Source: Saonia flava | GTDB lineage: Bacteria > Bacteroidota > Bacteroidia > Flavobacteriales > Flavobacteriaceae | Direction: 5' to 3' | DNA length: 64,000 bases | Assembly: GCF_011927795.1 (NCBI RefSeq) | Contig: NZ_JAATJJ010000003.1 | Span: 1 to 64,000, forward strand | Shown here: in pieces, positions 55,853-63,571 of the stretch | How the letters are laid out: each line of letters begins with the position of its first letter | Position numbering within the stretch: position 1 is the first letter of the stretch | Made by a program: the position numbers and the translations under genes | The notes under the pieces: generated by a model | Databases searched by the model: none | What the model was told of the DNA's origin: nothing | Seen by the model: the letters and a program-made list of their open reading frames with translations, nothing else

Positions 55853-55986
55853 TATGGTAACAAGACCTATAATCAATTGCGACGGATTTCCTAAACGGAA
55901 ATCAGCGCAATTAGCTAACTTTGGTTCTAGACGGAAAAGTCCTGCGGACGTTTTCCGCAACAGATTATAGCCAGTCCGTTACCACA
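55853..55986 (+). repeat. attC-like site 7 (end of cassette 7)
   Basis: 134 bp, from TATGGTAAC, the exact complement of GTTACCATA (55192), to GTTACCACA. Two internal hairpins are visible (GATTTCC/GGAAATC and GGAAAA/TTTTCC). Confidence 0.85.
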
Positions 55987-56005
55987 CATTTTAACAAAGT
56001 TTCAA

Positions 56006-56695
56006 ATGGCATTATTTTTGAGGCATTTCATTAAACAAAGTCAAACGAACTTGAAAAGAATAATAATTTTACTTCTATTAATTTTTACTTATCAAACGAA
56101 TCTTTTAGGTCAAAACAAAATCGTGGGTAAAATTGAATTTTATAAATCTTCTAATAGCGAATGGGCAGAATTGGAATCTTCATCCGACCGCCAAATAGAA
56201 TTATTGAACTCAAGGAGGCATAAGATTAAAATAGCTCAAGGAGAATCATCAACAGAAATGCGAACTGACTCTACTGGGTTTTTCCTTTTTATGCTTAATT
56301 CACCAGACAGTTTAAAAATTGCAGTTAATGAAAAATCAAAAGTTCTAAATGGACTTTTCAAAATTTCTGTACCTCCTAAAAACGACACAATTCTATTTAA
56401 AATTTCAGATAAGAAACTATCCCTTTACAAAGATTCTATCCAGTCACCTGTATTTTTTAAAAAGTATAATGAAAAACAGGCTGAATTGGACTTTAAAAAT
56501 GATAACGCTCAATTTTTAGGTTCAGGACAATTCATTCCGCAAAAGGTAATTAAAAAAAGAAAGAGACTTTCGGAACAGCATAATTTTGAGTATAAATACG
56601 TTTTTGGCTGCATACAATCACGGGCTGAACGCAGAATTGCCTATAGATATAATGAGGTCATGAAGAAGTTGGTTGGAATAAAAAACGTGTGGTAA
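56006..56695 (+). CDS. exported protein of unknown function (cassette 8)
   Basis: A 229-residue protein with a hydrophobic signal (about residues 17-33, ending LLGQ) and a carboxypeptidase-regulatory-like beta segment (about 37-125). The conserved-looking end is FEYKYVFGCIQSRAERRIAY. The stop codon lies inside the left core of site 8, and the last residues NVW are shared with that core. Confidence 0.55.
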   Translation: MALFLRHFIKQSQTNLKRIIILLLLIFTYQTNLLGQNKIVGKIEFYKSSNSEWAELESSSDRQIELLNSRRHKIKIAQGESSTEMRTDSTGFFLFMLNSPDSLKIAVNEKSKVLNGLFKISVPPKNDTILFKISDKKLSLYKDSIQSPVFFKKYNEKQAELDFKNDNAQFLGSGQFIPQKVIKKRKRLSEQHNFEYKYVFGCIQSRAERRIAYRYNEVMKKLVGIKNVW

Positions 56696-56889
56696 CAAAA
56701 CCTATAAACAATACGGGTTTCGTGCTTAAACAAAAGGTTTGTCTATTTTTATGAAGTCCGCAAAATCTTTTGGATTTTGCTTTTTAGCGGGACAAAGAAA
56801 AAAAGAAAACAAAAAGATTTCGCTATGTGCGTGACGGAAAGCAAACGCTAGTTTGCTCCCGTACTGTTCATAGCTCAACCGTTACCAAA
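56688..56889 (+). repeat. attC-like site 8 (end of cassette 8)
   Basis: 202 bp of the long type, from TGTGGTAAC, the exact complement of GTTACCACA (55978), to GTTACCAAA. It is closely similar to site 16 except in its internal hairpin. Confidence 0.85.
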
Positions 56890-56909
56890 CATTTGAAGAA
56901 ACATTGCGA

Positions 56910-57962
56910 ATGAGAGTAAAACACAAGAACGCTGAAAAAAATAATTCAAATACATCAATGGCTTTGTCTCATTGGTTTAAGCATTACTATCCGAACAAAA
57001 AGTATCTGAATTATGAATTTTATGATGTTCCTGAAATTTACGACTTGTACGAGATAGATGAACTGAATGGAAATCTGACTTACATTCGGAGTGACTTCGC
57101 TTCACAGATTTTTCCAAAGGTTCGTGAAAATCCGAAAAAATTTGTCTATAAAGAACACGACCCAAAATATCTGGATGAATACCTAATGCCGAAAAGAATG
57201 GATATGGAAAATAATATGGATACAGATTTAATAATTAAAGGATTAATCGAGAAAGCAGAGAAATACCGAAAAATAAGTGATGAAGGAGATATTATGACTG
57301 GTGAAGTTAATTCATCCCAAAATATAGCACTGTATACAGATTGGTTTCTTGAGTCAAGAGAATTATTTAGCGAACATTTTAACGAAACAGAATTAGCTTA
57401 TCAAAATTTTTGCGAATTTGATACAAGTGGAAATGGATTTACTCTTTCTTCAAAATTTTCAGAAACCTATGCCTTATTTAAAATTCTAATAAAAAAAATA
57501 AGAAATGGAAAAATTAAAGGCACTATTGTAAATGTAAAAAAGATTATGAAGAATAAAATATTTATAGTTCACGGACATAATAATGAACTGAAATTGGAGG
57601 TTGCTAGGTTTGTAGAATCTGACTTTAAAAAGGAAGCTATCATTCTACATGAACAACCAAATAAAGGCAGAGAAGTTTTAGGTAAATTTGAAGATGAGGC
57701 AAATGTAGATTTAGCAATTGCTATTTGGAGTAAAGATGATTTAGGGCAACTAAATAAAGATGGTGAAAATCTAAAACCAAGAGCAAGACAAAATGTTATT
57801 TTTGAAACTGGTTATTTTATTGGAAAGTTAGGTCGTGATAAAGTTATTGTGATTTTAGAAGACGGAATTGAAGCACCTTCTGATTATTCAGGTATAATGT
57901 ATATAAGTTCTTCCGATTGGAAATACAAACTTGGGAAAGAAATCACTGAAATCTATAAATAA
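56910..57962 (+). CDS. TIR-like nucleotide-binding-domain protein (cassette 9)
   Basis: A 350-residue protein. The C-terminal domain (about 210-345) belongs to the TIR-like family first described as predicted nucleotide-binding proteins (Pfam PF10137): KIFIVHGHNNELKLEVARF, ILHEQPNKGREVLGKFE, and ARQNVIFETGYFIGKLGRDK. Relatives act as NAD-consuming effectors in phage defence. The N-terminal half is unassigned helical. I use the ATG at 56910; a TTG at 56904 is also in frame. The start is 29 bp after the boundary. Confidence 0.85.
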   Translation: MRVKHKNAEKNNSNTSMALSHWFKHYYPNKKYLNYEFYDVPEIYDLYEIDELNGNLTYIRSDFASQIFPKVRENPKKFVYKEHDPKYLDEYLMPKRMDMENNMDTDLIIKGLIEKAEKYRKISDEGDIMTGEVNSSQNIALYTDWFLESRELFSEHFNETELAYQNFCEFDTSGNGFTLSSKFSETYALFKILIKKIRNGKIKGTIVNVKKIMKNKIFIVHGHNNELKLEVARFVESDFKKEAIILHEQPNKGREVLGKFEDEANVDLAIAIWSKDDLGQLNKDGENLKPRARQNVIFETGYFIGKLGRDKVIVILEDGIEAPSDYSGIMYISSSDWKYKLGKEITEIYK

Positions 57963-58020
57963 CTAAATTCTAACAATATGAACAAACGACAACAGGATTT
58001 TAAACTGAAAGAAAAAAACG

Positions 58021-58156
58021 TTTGGTAACAACGTGTATAATTCATTGCTAGTATAGGCTTGCTTACGAAAATCCTCGCGGATTTTCTATTCGGTATGTAT
58101 TTGCTAATTTAGTTGCTGTAACACGCAACGAAATCATACACAAACACGTTGTAAAC
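58021..58156 (+). repeat. attC-like site 9 (end of cassette 9)
   Basis: 136 bp, from TTTGGTAAC, the exact complement of GTTACCAAA (56881), to GTTGTAAAC. Its tip carries the same GAAAATCC/GGATTTTC hairpin as site 2. Confidence 0.85.
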
Positions 58157-58160
58157 AATT

Positions 58161-58643
58161 ATGAACGAACGCGAAGACTACTTTAGAATTTCCAAAAATG
58201 GACACGTTCACACGCTGAGCGATAGAATTCCATTTAACTGGAAAGAACTAATGATATGGACTTCTACTTCATTCATATTCCTGATTTGGTTTCTCGGGAT
58301 TGGAATCGGAATTTTTATTGCGATTTTGACTTTAATCGGATATATATTTTACCGATTTGCATCGTGGATTTGCTATTCGGAATTGAAAATTGACGAAAAA
58401 AGCGGAAAATTAATTCGACTGAAAAAAATACTCGACCGAACTCAAAAAACGGAATTGATAAGTGAAAAGTTTCACCCAAACCGATTTGAATACTCGGAAT
58501 TAACTCGGAGCGGAAAAACGAAGTTCTTAATGAATTATCGGACACATAAAAACAACGAATTATTAATATTAAAAAATAAAACGGACAAAGAACAAATTGA
58601 GAAATACATTGCGGAAAAAATAACTGTTTACAACAATGTATAA
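58161..58643 (+). CDS. small membrane protein (cassette 10)
   Basis: A 160-residue protein with two hydrophobic helices (about residues 30-75) and a basic soluble tail (FHPNRFEYSELTRSGKTKFL). The start codon is 13 bp after the boundary. Its last residues, VYNNV, are encoded by the left arm of site 10, which also supplies the stop codon. No family is recognised. Confidence 0.6.
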   Translation: MNEREDYFRISKNGHVHTLSDRIPFNWKELMIWTSTSFIFLIWFLGIGIGIFIAILTLIGYIFYRFASWICYSELKIDEKSGKLIRLKKILDRTQKTELISEKFHPNRFEYSELTRSGKTKFLMNYRTHKNNELLILKNKTDKEQIEKYIAEKITVYNNV

Positions 58644-58763
58644 AAATAATTGCTCAATTTTGGGCTTAACCAAAGGTCGTTGCAAGTTTACTACGTCTGA
58701 TTTTCCTGCGGAAAATCCTCGCACGTAAACCCGCAACTATTCTTATACGAGACCGTTGGCAAC
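58626..58763 (+). repeat. attC-like site 10 (end of cassette 10)
   Basis: 138 bp, from GTTTACAAC, the exact complement of GTTGTAAAC (58148), to GTTGGCAAC. It differs from site 11 at only about four internal positions. Confidence 0.88.
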
Positions 58764-58785
58764 AATATAAAAACAGAACGCAAAA

Positions 58786-59232
58786 TTGACATTTGGAATA
58801 GCACAATATACAAATCTAACTCAAGAACAAAACTCTTGGATAAATGACTTGTCAATTGAATTTAAGTCGTTTTTTGAAAATCGGAATTACGGAAAAGACT
58901 TGAATGAATTATATTTTGGACTAATAACTGTTAAACCTGAATTTGAACAGTTTTTTAAGAAAAAAAGACCAGTTTATCGACCTGGAGAAAGGACTTCTTC
59001 TATAGACGGAATTGAAATAAAATCAAATAATTGCGCAGAAATTAGCTGTAAACTTGATTTCGGAGAGGTTTCTGAACTTGAAAAAGCTGAACTAATTGAA
59101 AAGGTTTGTGGAGAAATAATAGTGGAATCTGACTGCCTGACTCGATTGTCGAAATTAAAGGAATTTGATTTTAAGTCATTTAAATCTGACTTTGAAAATT
59201 ATATGATTGAAAAAAAATATTTAAAAAAATAA
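58786..59232 (+). CDS. small soluble protein of unknown function (cassette 11)
   Basis: A 148-residue protein from a TTG start 31 bp after the boundary. It is acidic and helical (LTQEQNSWINDLSIEFKSFF, then VSELEKAELIEKVCGEI). No signal peptide, membrane helix or motif is seen. The stop codon lies 7 bp before site 11. Confidence 0.55.
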   Translation: MTFGIAQYTNLTQEQNSWINDLSIEFKSFFENRNYGKDLNELYFGLITVKPEFEQFFKKKRPVYRPGERTSSIDGIEIKSNNCAEISCKLDFGEVSELEKAELIEKVCGEIIVESDCLTRLSKLKEFDFKSFKSDFENYMIEKKYLKK

Positions 59233-59238
59233 AATACT

Positions 59239-59376
59239 GTTGCCAACAATGTATAAAAATAATCGCTCAATTTTGGGCTTATCCAAAGGTCGTTGCAAGT
59301 TTACTACGTCTGATTTTCCTTCGGAAAATCCTCGCACGTAAACCCGCAACTATTCTTATACTAGACCGTTGGCGTG
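59239..59376 (+). repeat. attC-like site 11 (end of cassette 11)
   Basis: 138 bp, from GTTGCCAAC, the exact complement of GTTGGCAAC (58755), to GTTGGCGTG. Tip hairpin GATTTTCC/GGAAAATC. Confidence 0.88.
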
Positions 59377-59389
59377 CATTTAAAAACTA

Positions 59390-59809
59390 ATGAATTACAA
59401 AATAACTTATCTCGTATTTTTTATCATTTTCGCAATCTCAAATTGCGCATTTCAAAAAACTTACTGGGAAGATGGACGATACTTTGTTTCGGAAAATGAA
59501 GGATATGACTATTGCAAATCCTTGTGGTTTTCACTTGATGATACCGCTGGCGGATATGGATTAGTTAATTGTTTTATTAATATAGGAGCGGACGAAAATT
59601 ACATTCTTCTTGAGTCGGAATCAGAATCGGAATCAAAATCCGAAGATGAGAAGTCACCAAATCAATATTGGATTATTAAAAAAATAAATAAATCGGATTT
59701 TGGATTAGCAAAAGAAAATGTATCTGGACCATTCTTAAAGGAGGAGTTTGAAATTAAAAGGACTGAAATGGGATTAGAGTCAATTCTATTAAATGTTGAA
59801 CTCAAATAA
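59390..59809 (+). CDS. small exported or lipoprotein-like protein (cassette 12)
   Basis: A 139-residue protein with a hydrophobic N-terminus (YLVFFIIFAISNC) resembling an SPII signal, and a repeat of Glu-Ser (ESESESESKSE, near residues 77-87). No family is recognised. It starts 22 bp after the boundary. Confidence 0.5.
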   Translation: MNYKITYLVFFIIFAISNCAFQKTYWEDGRYFVSENEGYDYCKSLWFSLDDTAGGYGLVNCFINIGADENYILLESESESESKSEDEKSPNQYWIIKKINKSDFGLAKENVSGPFLKEEFEIKRTEMGLESILLNVELK

Positions 59810-59815
59810 AAACGA

Positions 59816-60014
59816 CACGCCAACAAAACCTAAACGTAATGCGGACTTTAGGGCTATATCGAAAGGTCTGTGCATATTTATAAAGTCGCTAAATCTTATG
59901 GATTTAGCTTTGGACAAGAAAAATAAAACTAAATAATAAGCTTTAGCTTAGTGCGCAGACGGAAACGAAAAGTTTCCTTAACACCGCACTACGCTTAGCT
60001 AAACCGTTGGCAAC
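59816..60014 (+). repeat. attC-like site 12 (end of cassette 12)
   Basis: 199 bp of the long type, from CACGCCAAC, the exact complement of GTTGGCGTG (59368), to GTTGGCAAC. It is nearly identical to site 14. Confidence 0.88.
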
Positions 60015-60031
60015 AAGCTGAAAAAAGGACA

Positions 60032-60811
60032 ATGAAGTACTTCAATCTTTTCGGAAAAACCAAAGGACAGAGCTCAAATCCTGAATATGAAAAATCGGAA
60101 TTTGAGCAAATCAAGGTTTTTAAGAGTTTACCTAAAGAACAATGGAAACCAGCTTACAACGAACTGAATAAAATAATCGGTGCGAACCTCAAAGAATACG
60201 GATTTAAAAAGAAAGGCAGAAAACATTACCGACTGACAAATGACTTACTCGAAGTTATTGACGTTGACAACCGTGGAAGTTGGTCTGGAGCGAAAGACGA
60301 TATAGAAATCCGAATTGGATTAGTTCCTTACTGTTGGAAAGGGCTAACGAATGAATATTATTTAGTTGGTTCAAAACCGCTTGAGGAAATAGACAAAACA
60401 ATTAGAAACCATTTTAGGATTTCAAAAGAATATTTGATTTTGGCAGACTATTTATCGGAACGAATCATAAAAAATGCTCTTCCTTTTTTAGAGAAATATA
60501 ACTCGACTAAAAAAATAACAAGTCAACCGTATATTTTTCCTTATCACACAAAGTGTGGTGGAAATGACATTAGAAACTCTCATTTTTTAATTCTATTCTC
60601 GGAATTAAAGCAACACAAAATTGATAAAGCTATTGAGATATTAGATAATGAAATTGAATTTGGTTCAGACAGCCTGAATCAAGTGACTTGGAAAGAATTA
60701 AAAACAATGACTGAAAATAAAGATTGGGAAACGATTGACAGAATATTTGCTGAAAACGAAAAAGCTGAATTAGATAAATTAAAAATAAAGCCAGTTGCCA
60801 ACAATGTATAA
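60032..60811 (+). CDS. DUF4304-like protein (cassette 13)
   Basis: A 259-residue soluble protein. The segment KEYGFKKKGRKHYRL with LLEVIDVDNRG resembles the DUF4304 family, found in many mobile and polyimmunity-type loci. The final residues VANNV come from the left arm of site 13. The start codon is 26 bp after the boundary. The role is unknown. Confidence 0.65.
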   Translation: MKYFNLFGKTKGQSSNPEYEKSEFEQIKVFKSLPKEQWKPAYNELNKIIGANLKEYGFKKKGRKHYRLTNDLLEVIDVDNRGSWSGAKDDIEIRIGLVPYCWKGLTNEYYLVGSKPLEEIDKTIRNHFRISKEYLILADYLSERIIKNALPFLEKYNSTKKITSQPYIFPYHTKCGGNDIRNSHFLILFSELKQHKIDKAIEILDNEIEFGSDSLNQVTWKELKTMTENKDWETIDRIFAENEKAELDKLKIKPVANNV

Positions 60812-60931
60812 CCGCAATTACGGCGGATTCGACTACGTCCGAATCCACTCAGAATTGCTATAGTCAGTGCTAAACCGAAAATTTAAACATAAAAACCCGT
60901 AACTGACGGTTATACGAGACCGATTACCTGC
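60794..60931 (+). repeat. attC-like site 13 (end of cassette 13), with altered right core
   Basis: 138 bp, from GTTGCCAAC, the exact complement of GTTGGCAAC (60006), to GATTACCTGC. The right core has an extra A between G and TT, unlike all other sites. Confidence 0.8.
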
Positions 60932-60949
60932 AAGCTGAAAAAATCACTA

Positions 60950-61801
60950 ATGAATAAATTAATTACCATAATAGCGTTTTTATTACCATTTCAATCTGCA
61001 ATTGGACAAAACACAATACTATGGAAAGTAACAGACACTATTAACGGAAAAATCTCCATGGTCGTAGGTACTTTTCATCAATATGGCAATTCGTTTGTGG
61101 ACTCTATTCCAGAAATACAAGATGCTCTTTTGCAATCTGAACTGGCAATTTTTGAATCAATTGATGATTCAGATAGTGCTACAAAAATTATTAATTCAAG
61201 AACTCAGACTAATCAAATTTCCAAACATCTTAAAAGAAAAGATTTTGAAAAACTAAAGATTATAAGCAAAAATTGGAAAGTAAATTTATACAAATTAAAA
61301 CCTATCGAGCTAAGATGGAAACTACATCAAGTTTTTGTAGAAACTAAATGTAAAACTGTGAAAGCCAGCGACGAATGGGACCATTTTGACAATTATTTAA
61401 TACACAAGGCTAAAAAAAATCAGATTGAAATATATGGTCTTGAAAGCGATAGTCTTCAACTTAGTTTGATAGAAGAGGAATATGACTATCCTGAATGGAA
61501 AAAAGAGAAAAAAATTATAGGATATTGGATTAAAAAGGTAATGTCCAAAAAACTGGCTAAAACGGATTGTAGCCTTGCTAAAAAATATCGGAATTTTGAT
61601 TTAGATTATTCATTTTCTGAAGATTGTGCCGACGATATAATACTGAATAAAAGAAATGAAGATTGGATGAAAACCATTCCAAATTTCTTAGAAACAAAAA
61701 ATTGTTTTATCGCTGTAGGCTTATTCCATCTTTATAAAAAATGTGGTTTGATTCAACAATTAAAGTCTTTTGGATTTAAGGTCGAGCCTATAAAAATATA
61801 G
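60950..61801 (+). CDS. TraB/GumN-family protein (cassette 14)
   Basis: A 283-residue exported protein (signal peptide ending AIGQ). TraB/GumN marks: ILWKVTD, MVVGTFHQYGNSF at the start, and FIAVGLFHLYKKCGLIQQL near the end, with the paired G..H motifs. The family is related to metal-dependent peptidases of the Tiki type. The stop codon lies 4 bp before site 14. Confidence 0.85.
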   Translation: MNKLITIIAFLLPFQSAIGQNTILWKVTDTINGKISMVVGTFHQYGNSFVDSIPEIQDALLQSELAIFESIDDSDSATKIINSRTQTNQISKHLKRKDFEKLKIISKNWKVNLYKLKPIELRWKLHQVFVETKCKTVKASDEWDHFDNYLIHKAKKNQIEIYGLESDSLQLSLIEEEYDYPEWKKEKKIIGYWIKKVMSKKLAKTDCSLAKKYRNFDLDYSFSEDCADDIILNKRNEDWMKTIPNFLETKNCFIAVGLFHLYKKCGLIQQLKSFGFKVEPIKI

Positions 61802-61804
61802 CCA

Positions 61805-62005
61805 GCAGGTAACAAAACCTAAACGTAATGCGGACTTTAGAGCTAAACCGAAAAGGTCTGGGTATATTTATGAAGTCGCTAAATCTTATGGATTTAGCTT
61901 TGGACAAGAAAAAATAAAACTAAACAATAAGCTTTAGCTTCGTGCGCAGACGGAAACGAAAAGTTTCCTTGCAACCGCACTACGCTTAGCTCAAGCGTTA
62001 GCAAA
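61805..62005 (+). repeat. attC-like site 14 (end of cassette 14)
   Basis: 201 bp, from GCAGGTAAC, complementary to TTACCTGC at the start of cassette 14 (60924), to GTTAGCAAA. It is nearly identical to site 12. The region 62006-62113 ahead of the next gene shows no distinct feature. Confidence 0.85.
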
Positions 62006-62113
62006 CATTGTTACAAATCCCGTTTTTACTCGTCGAAAAGTATATTACACTCATTTATGATTTCAAAATTTAAGACCAAAAGCTAATTTTGAGATAAATA
62101 GAACGCAGAATAA

Positions 62114-62635
62114 ATGGCTAAAACGAGACTGCTTATCTTTTTTGTCGTTTTAAGTGGAAATTTTTCAAACTCTCAGTCAAAACCTGAAATAGATTCTCTG
62201 CTTGACGGCATTGCACGAATTGAAAATTCAAAGGAAATAACAAAAACAGAGCAAGCTGAAAAAATTCTTGCTTTCGGAGAAAGTTCTTTAACTATTCTTG
62301 CAGAATTCTTCATCGATTCGACTAAAACTGTAGTCAGATCTGAATGCCAAGAACGAAATTTGACCAAAGGGGAGTTAGCAATAATTATGGCAGATCGAAT
62401 TGAGATAATGCCTTACGCAACAATAACTGGAATTCAAAATTGCTTATTGACTTATTGCGAGAATAATCCAAACATTGTAGAATACTATTTATGGGCAATT
62501 AAGCGGGATGGATATGATAACTTTCAAAAAAAGTATGTTGACTGGATATATAGCAAAGATCGCTTAGATTGGCCGATAAAATTAAAAGGAAAAGCTAGGA
62601 AAGAACGGAAAAAGCAAATCCGAAATGCGAATTGA
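62114..62635 (+). CDS. exported helical protein of unknown function (cassette 15)
   Basis: A 173-residue protein with a signal peptide (MAKTRLLIFFVVLSGN to SNSQS) and a helical body that resembles HEAT-like repeats (ILAFGESSLTILAEFFID). The tail is strongly basic (KGKARKERKKQIRN). It has a longer leader (117 bp) than most cassettes and may have its own promoter. Confidence 0.5.
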   Translation: MAKTRLLIFFVVLSGNFSNSQSKPEIDSLLDGIARIENSKEITKTEQAEKILAFGESSLTILAEFFIDSTKTVVRSECQERNLTKGELAIIMADRIEIMPYATITGIQNCLLTYCENNPNIVEYYLWAIKRDGYDNFQKKYVDWIYSKDRLDWPIKLKGKARKERKKQIRNAN

Positions 62636-62644
62636 AAAAAAACG

Positions 62645-62779
62645 TTTGCTAACAATGCCTATAATTCAGTCTTCCCTTTTAGAAAACCGGAAATTTCCTA
62701 CCTTTAATCGGCCTGATTTCGCAGCCTGAATTTATTAGCATAAATTCCAGACCGAAATCATAGCCTAACCGTTGCCACA
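62645..62779 (+). repeat. attC-like site 15 (end of cassette 15)
   Basis: 135 bp, from TTTGCTAAC, the exact complement of GTTAGCAAA (61997), to GTTGCCACA. Confidence 0.85.
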
Positions 62780-62803
62780 CATTTAAGAAAATCACATTTA
62801 AAA

Positions 62804-63361
62804 TTGAAAAAAGAATACATTTTTAAATCTGAAAGACTCGGATTCCGTAATTGGAATGAAACTGATTTGACTGAATTTTCGAAATTAAATGCTGATATGA
62901 AAGTAATGGAGCATTTCCCAAAACCCTTGACTAAAAATCAAACAGCGAAACTTATTCAGCGATTTAAAAATCATTATGAAAAAAATGGACATACTTACTT
63001 CGCAACTGACATTTTGGAAAGTGGAGAATTAATTGGATTTATAGGTTTGGCATTTCAAGACTACAAAACGGACTTTACTCCTGCTGTGGATATTGGATGG
63101 AGACTAAAAAAAAGTTCTTGGGGTAATGGATTTGCAACAGAAGGTGCGAAAAAATGTCTTGAATTTGCATTTAACCAACTGAAAATAAATTATGTAATCT
63201 CAACTTGTACTGAGAAAAATTATAAATCTGAAAACATAATGAAAAAAATCGGAATGGAAAAAATTGGAGAATTTGACCACCCAGAATTAAATGAATATCC
63301 TGAATATAAAAAATGTGTTTGTTACGGAATAAATAAAAACGTGTGGCAACAAAACCTATAA
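62804..63361 (+). CDS. GNAT-family N-acetyltransferase, RimJ/RimL type (cassette 16)
   Basis: A 185-residue acetyltransferase. ERLGFRNWNETDLTEFSKLN opens the fold. GWRLKKSSWGNGFATEGAKK is the acetyl-CoA site, followed by NYKSENIMKKIGMEKIG. The substrate is unknown. It starts with TTG 33 bp after the boundary. The last residues VWQQNL are encoded by the left core and arm of site 16. Confidence 0.9.
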   Translation: MKKEYIFKSERLGFRNWNETDLTEFSKLNADMKVMEHFPKPLTKNQTAKLIQRFKNHYEKNGHTYFATDILESGELIGFIGLAFQDYKTDFTPAVDIGWRLKKSSWGNGFATEGAKKCLEFAFNQLKINYVISTCTEKNYKSENIMKKIGMEKIGEFDHPELNEYPEYKKCVCYGINKNVWQQNL

Positions 63362-63539
63362 ACAATACGGGTTTCGGGCTTAGTCCCAGGGTTTGCGTAT
63401 TTTTATGATGTCCGCGAAATCTTTGGGATTTCGCGGACATCATAAAAGAAAAAACAAAACCAAAAGATTTCGCTACGTGCGTGGCGGAAAGTAAACTCTA
63501 GTTTGCTCCCGTACTGTTCATAGCTAAACCGTTAGGTGT
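63342..63539 (+). repeat. attC-like site 16 (end of cassette 16)
   Basis: 198 bp, from TGTGGCAAC, the exact complement of GTTGCCACA (62771), to GTTAGGTGT. An internal perfect 21-bp stem (63401-63421 with 63427-63447, loop TTTGG) is far longer than in its relative, site 8. Confidence 0.85.
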
Positions 63540-63571
63540 AATTAAAACCGCCTATAAATCGAAATAGAAGT

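Noticed and set aside
47459-63539. CRISPR array or ordinary dispersed palindromes (REP/MITE)
   Set aside because: Spacing is irregular (0.36-4.2 kb), genes fill the gaps, and the core complementarity pairs the two ends of each gene unit. MITEs or REPs would carry their own ends and not covary with the far side of a neighbouring gene.
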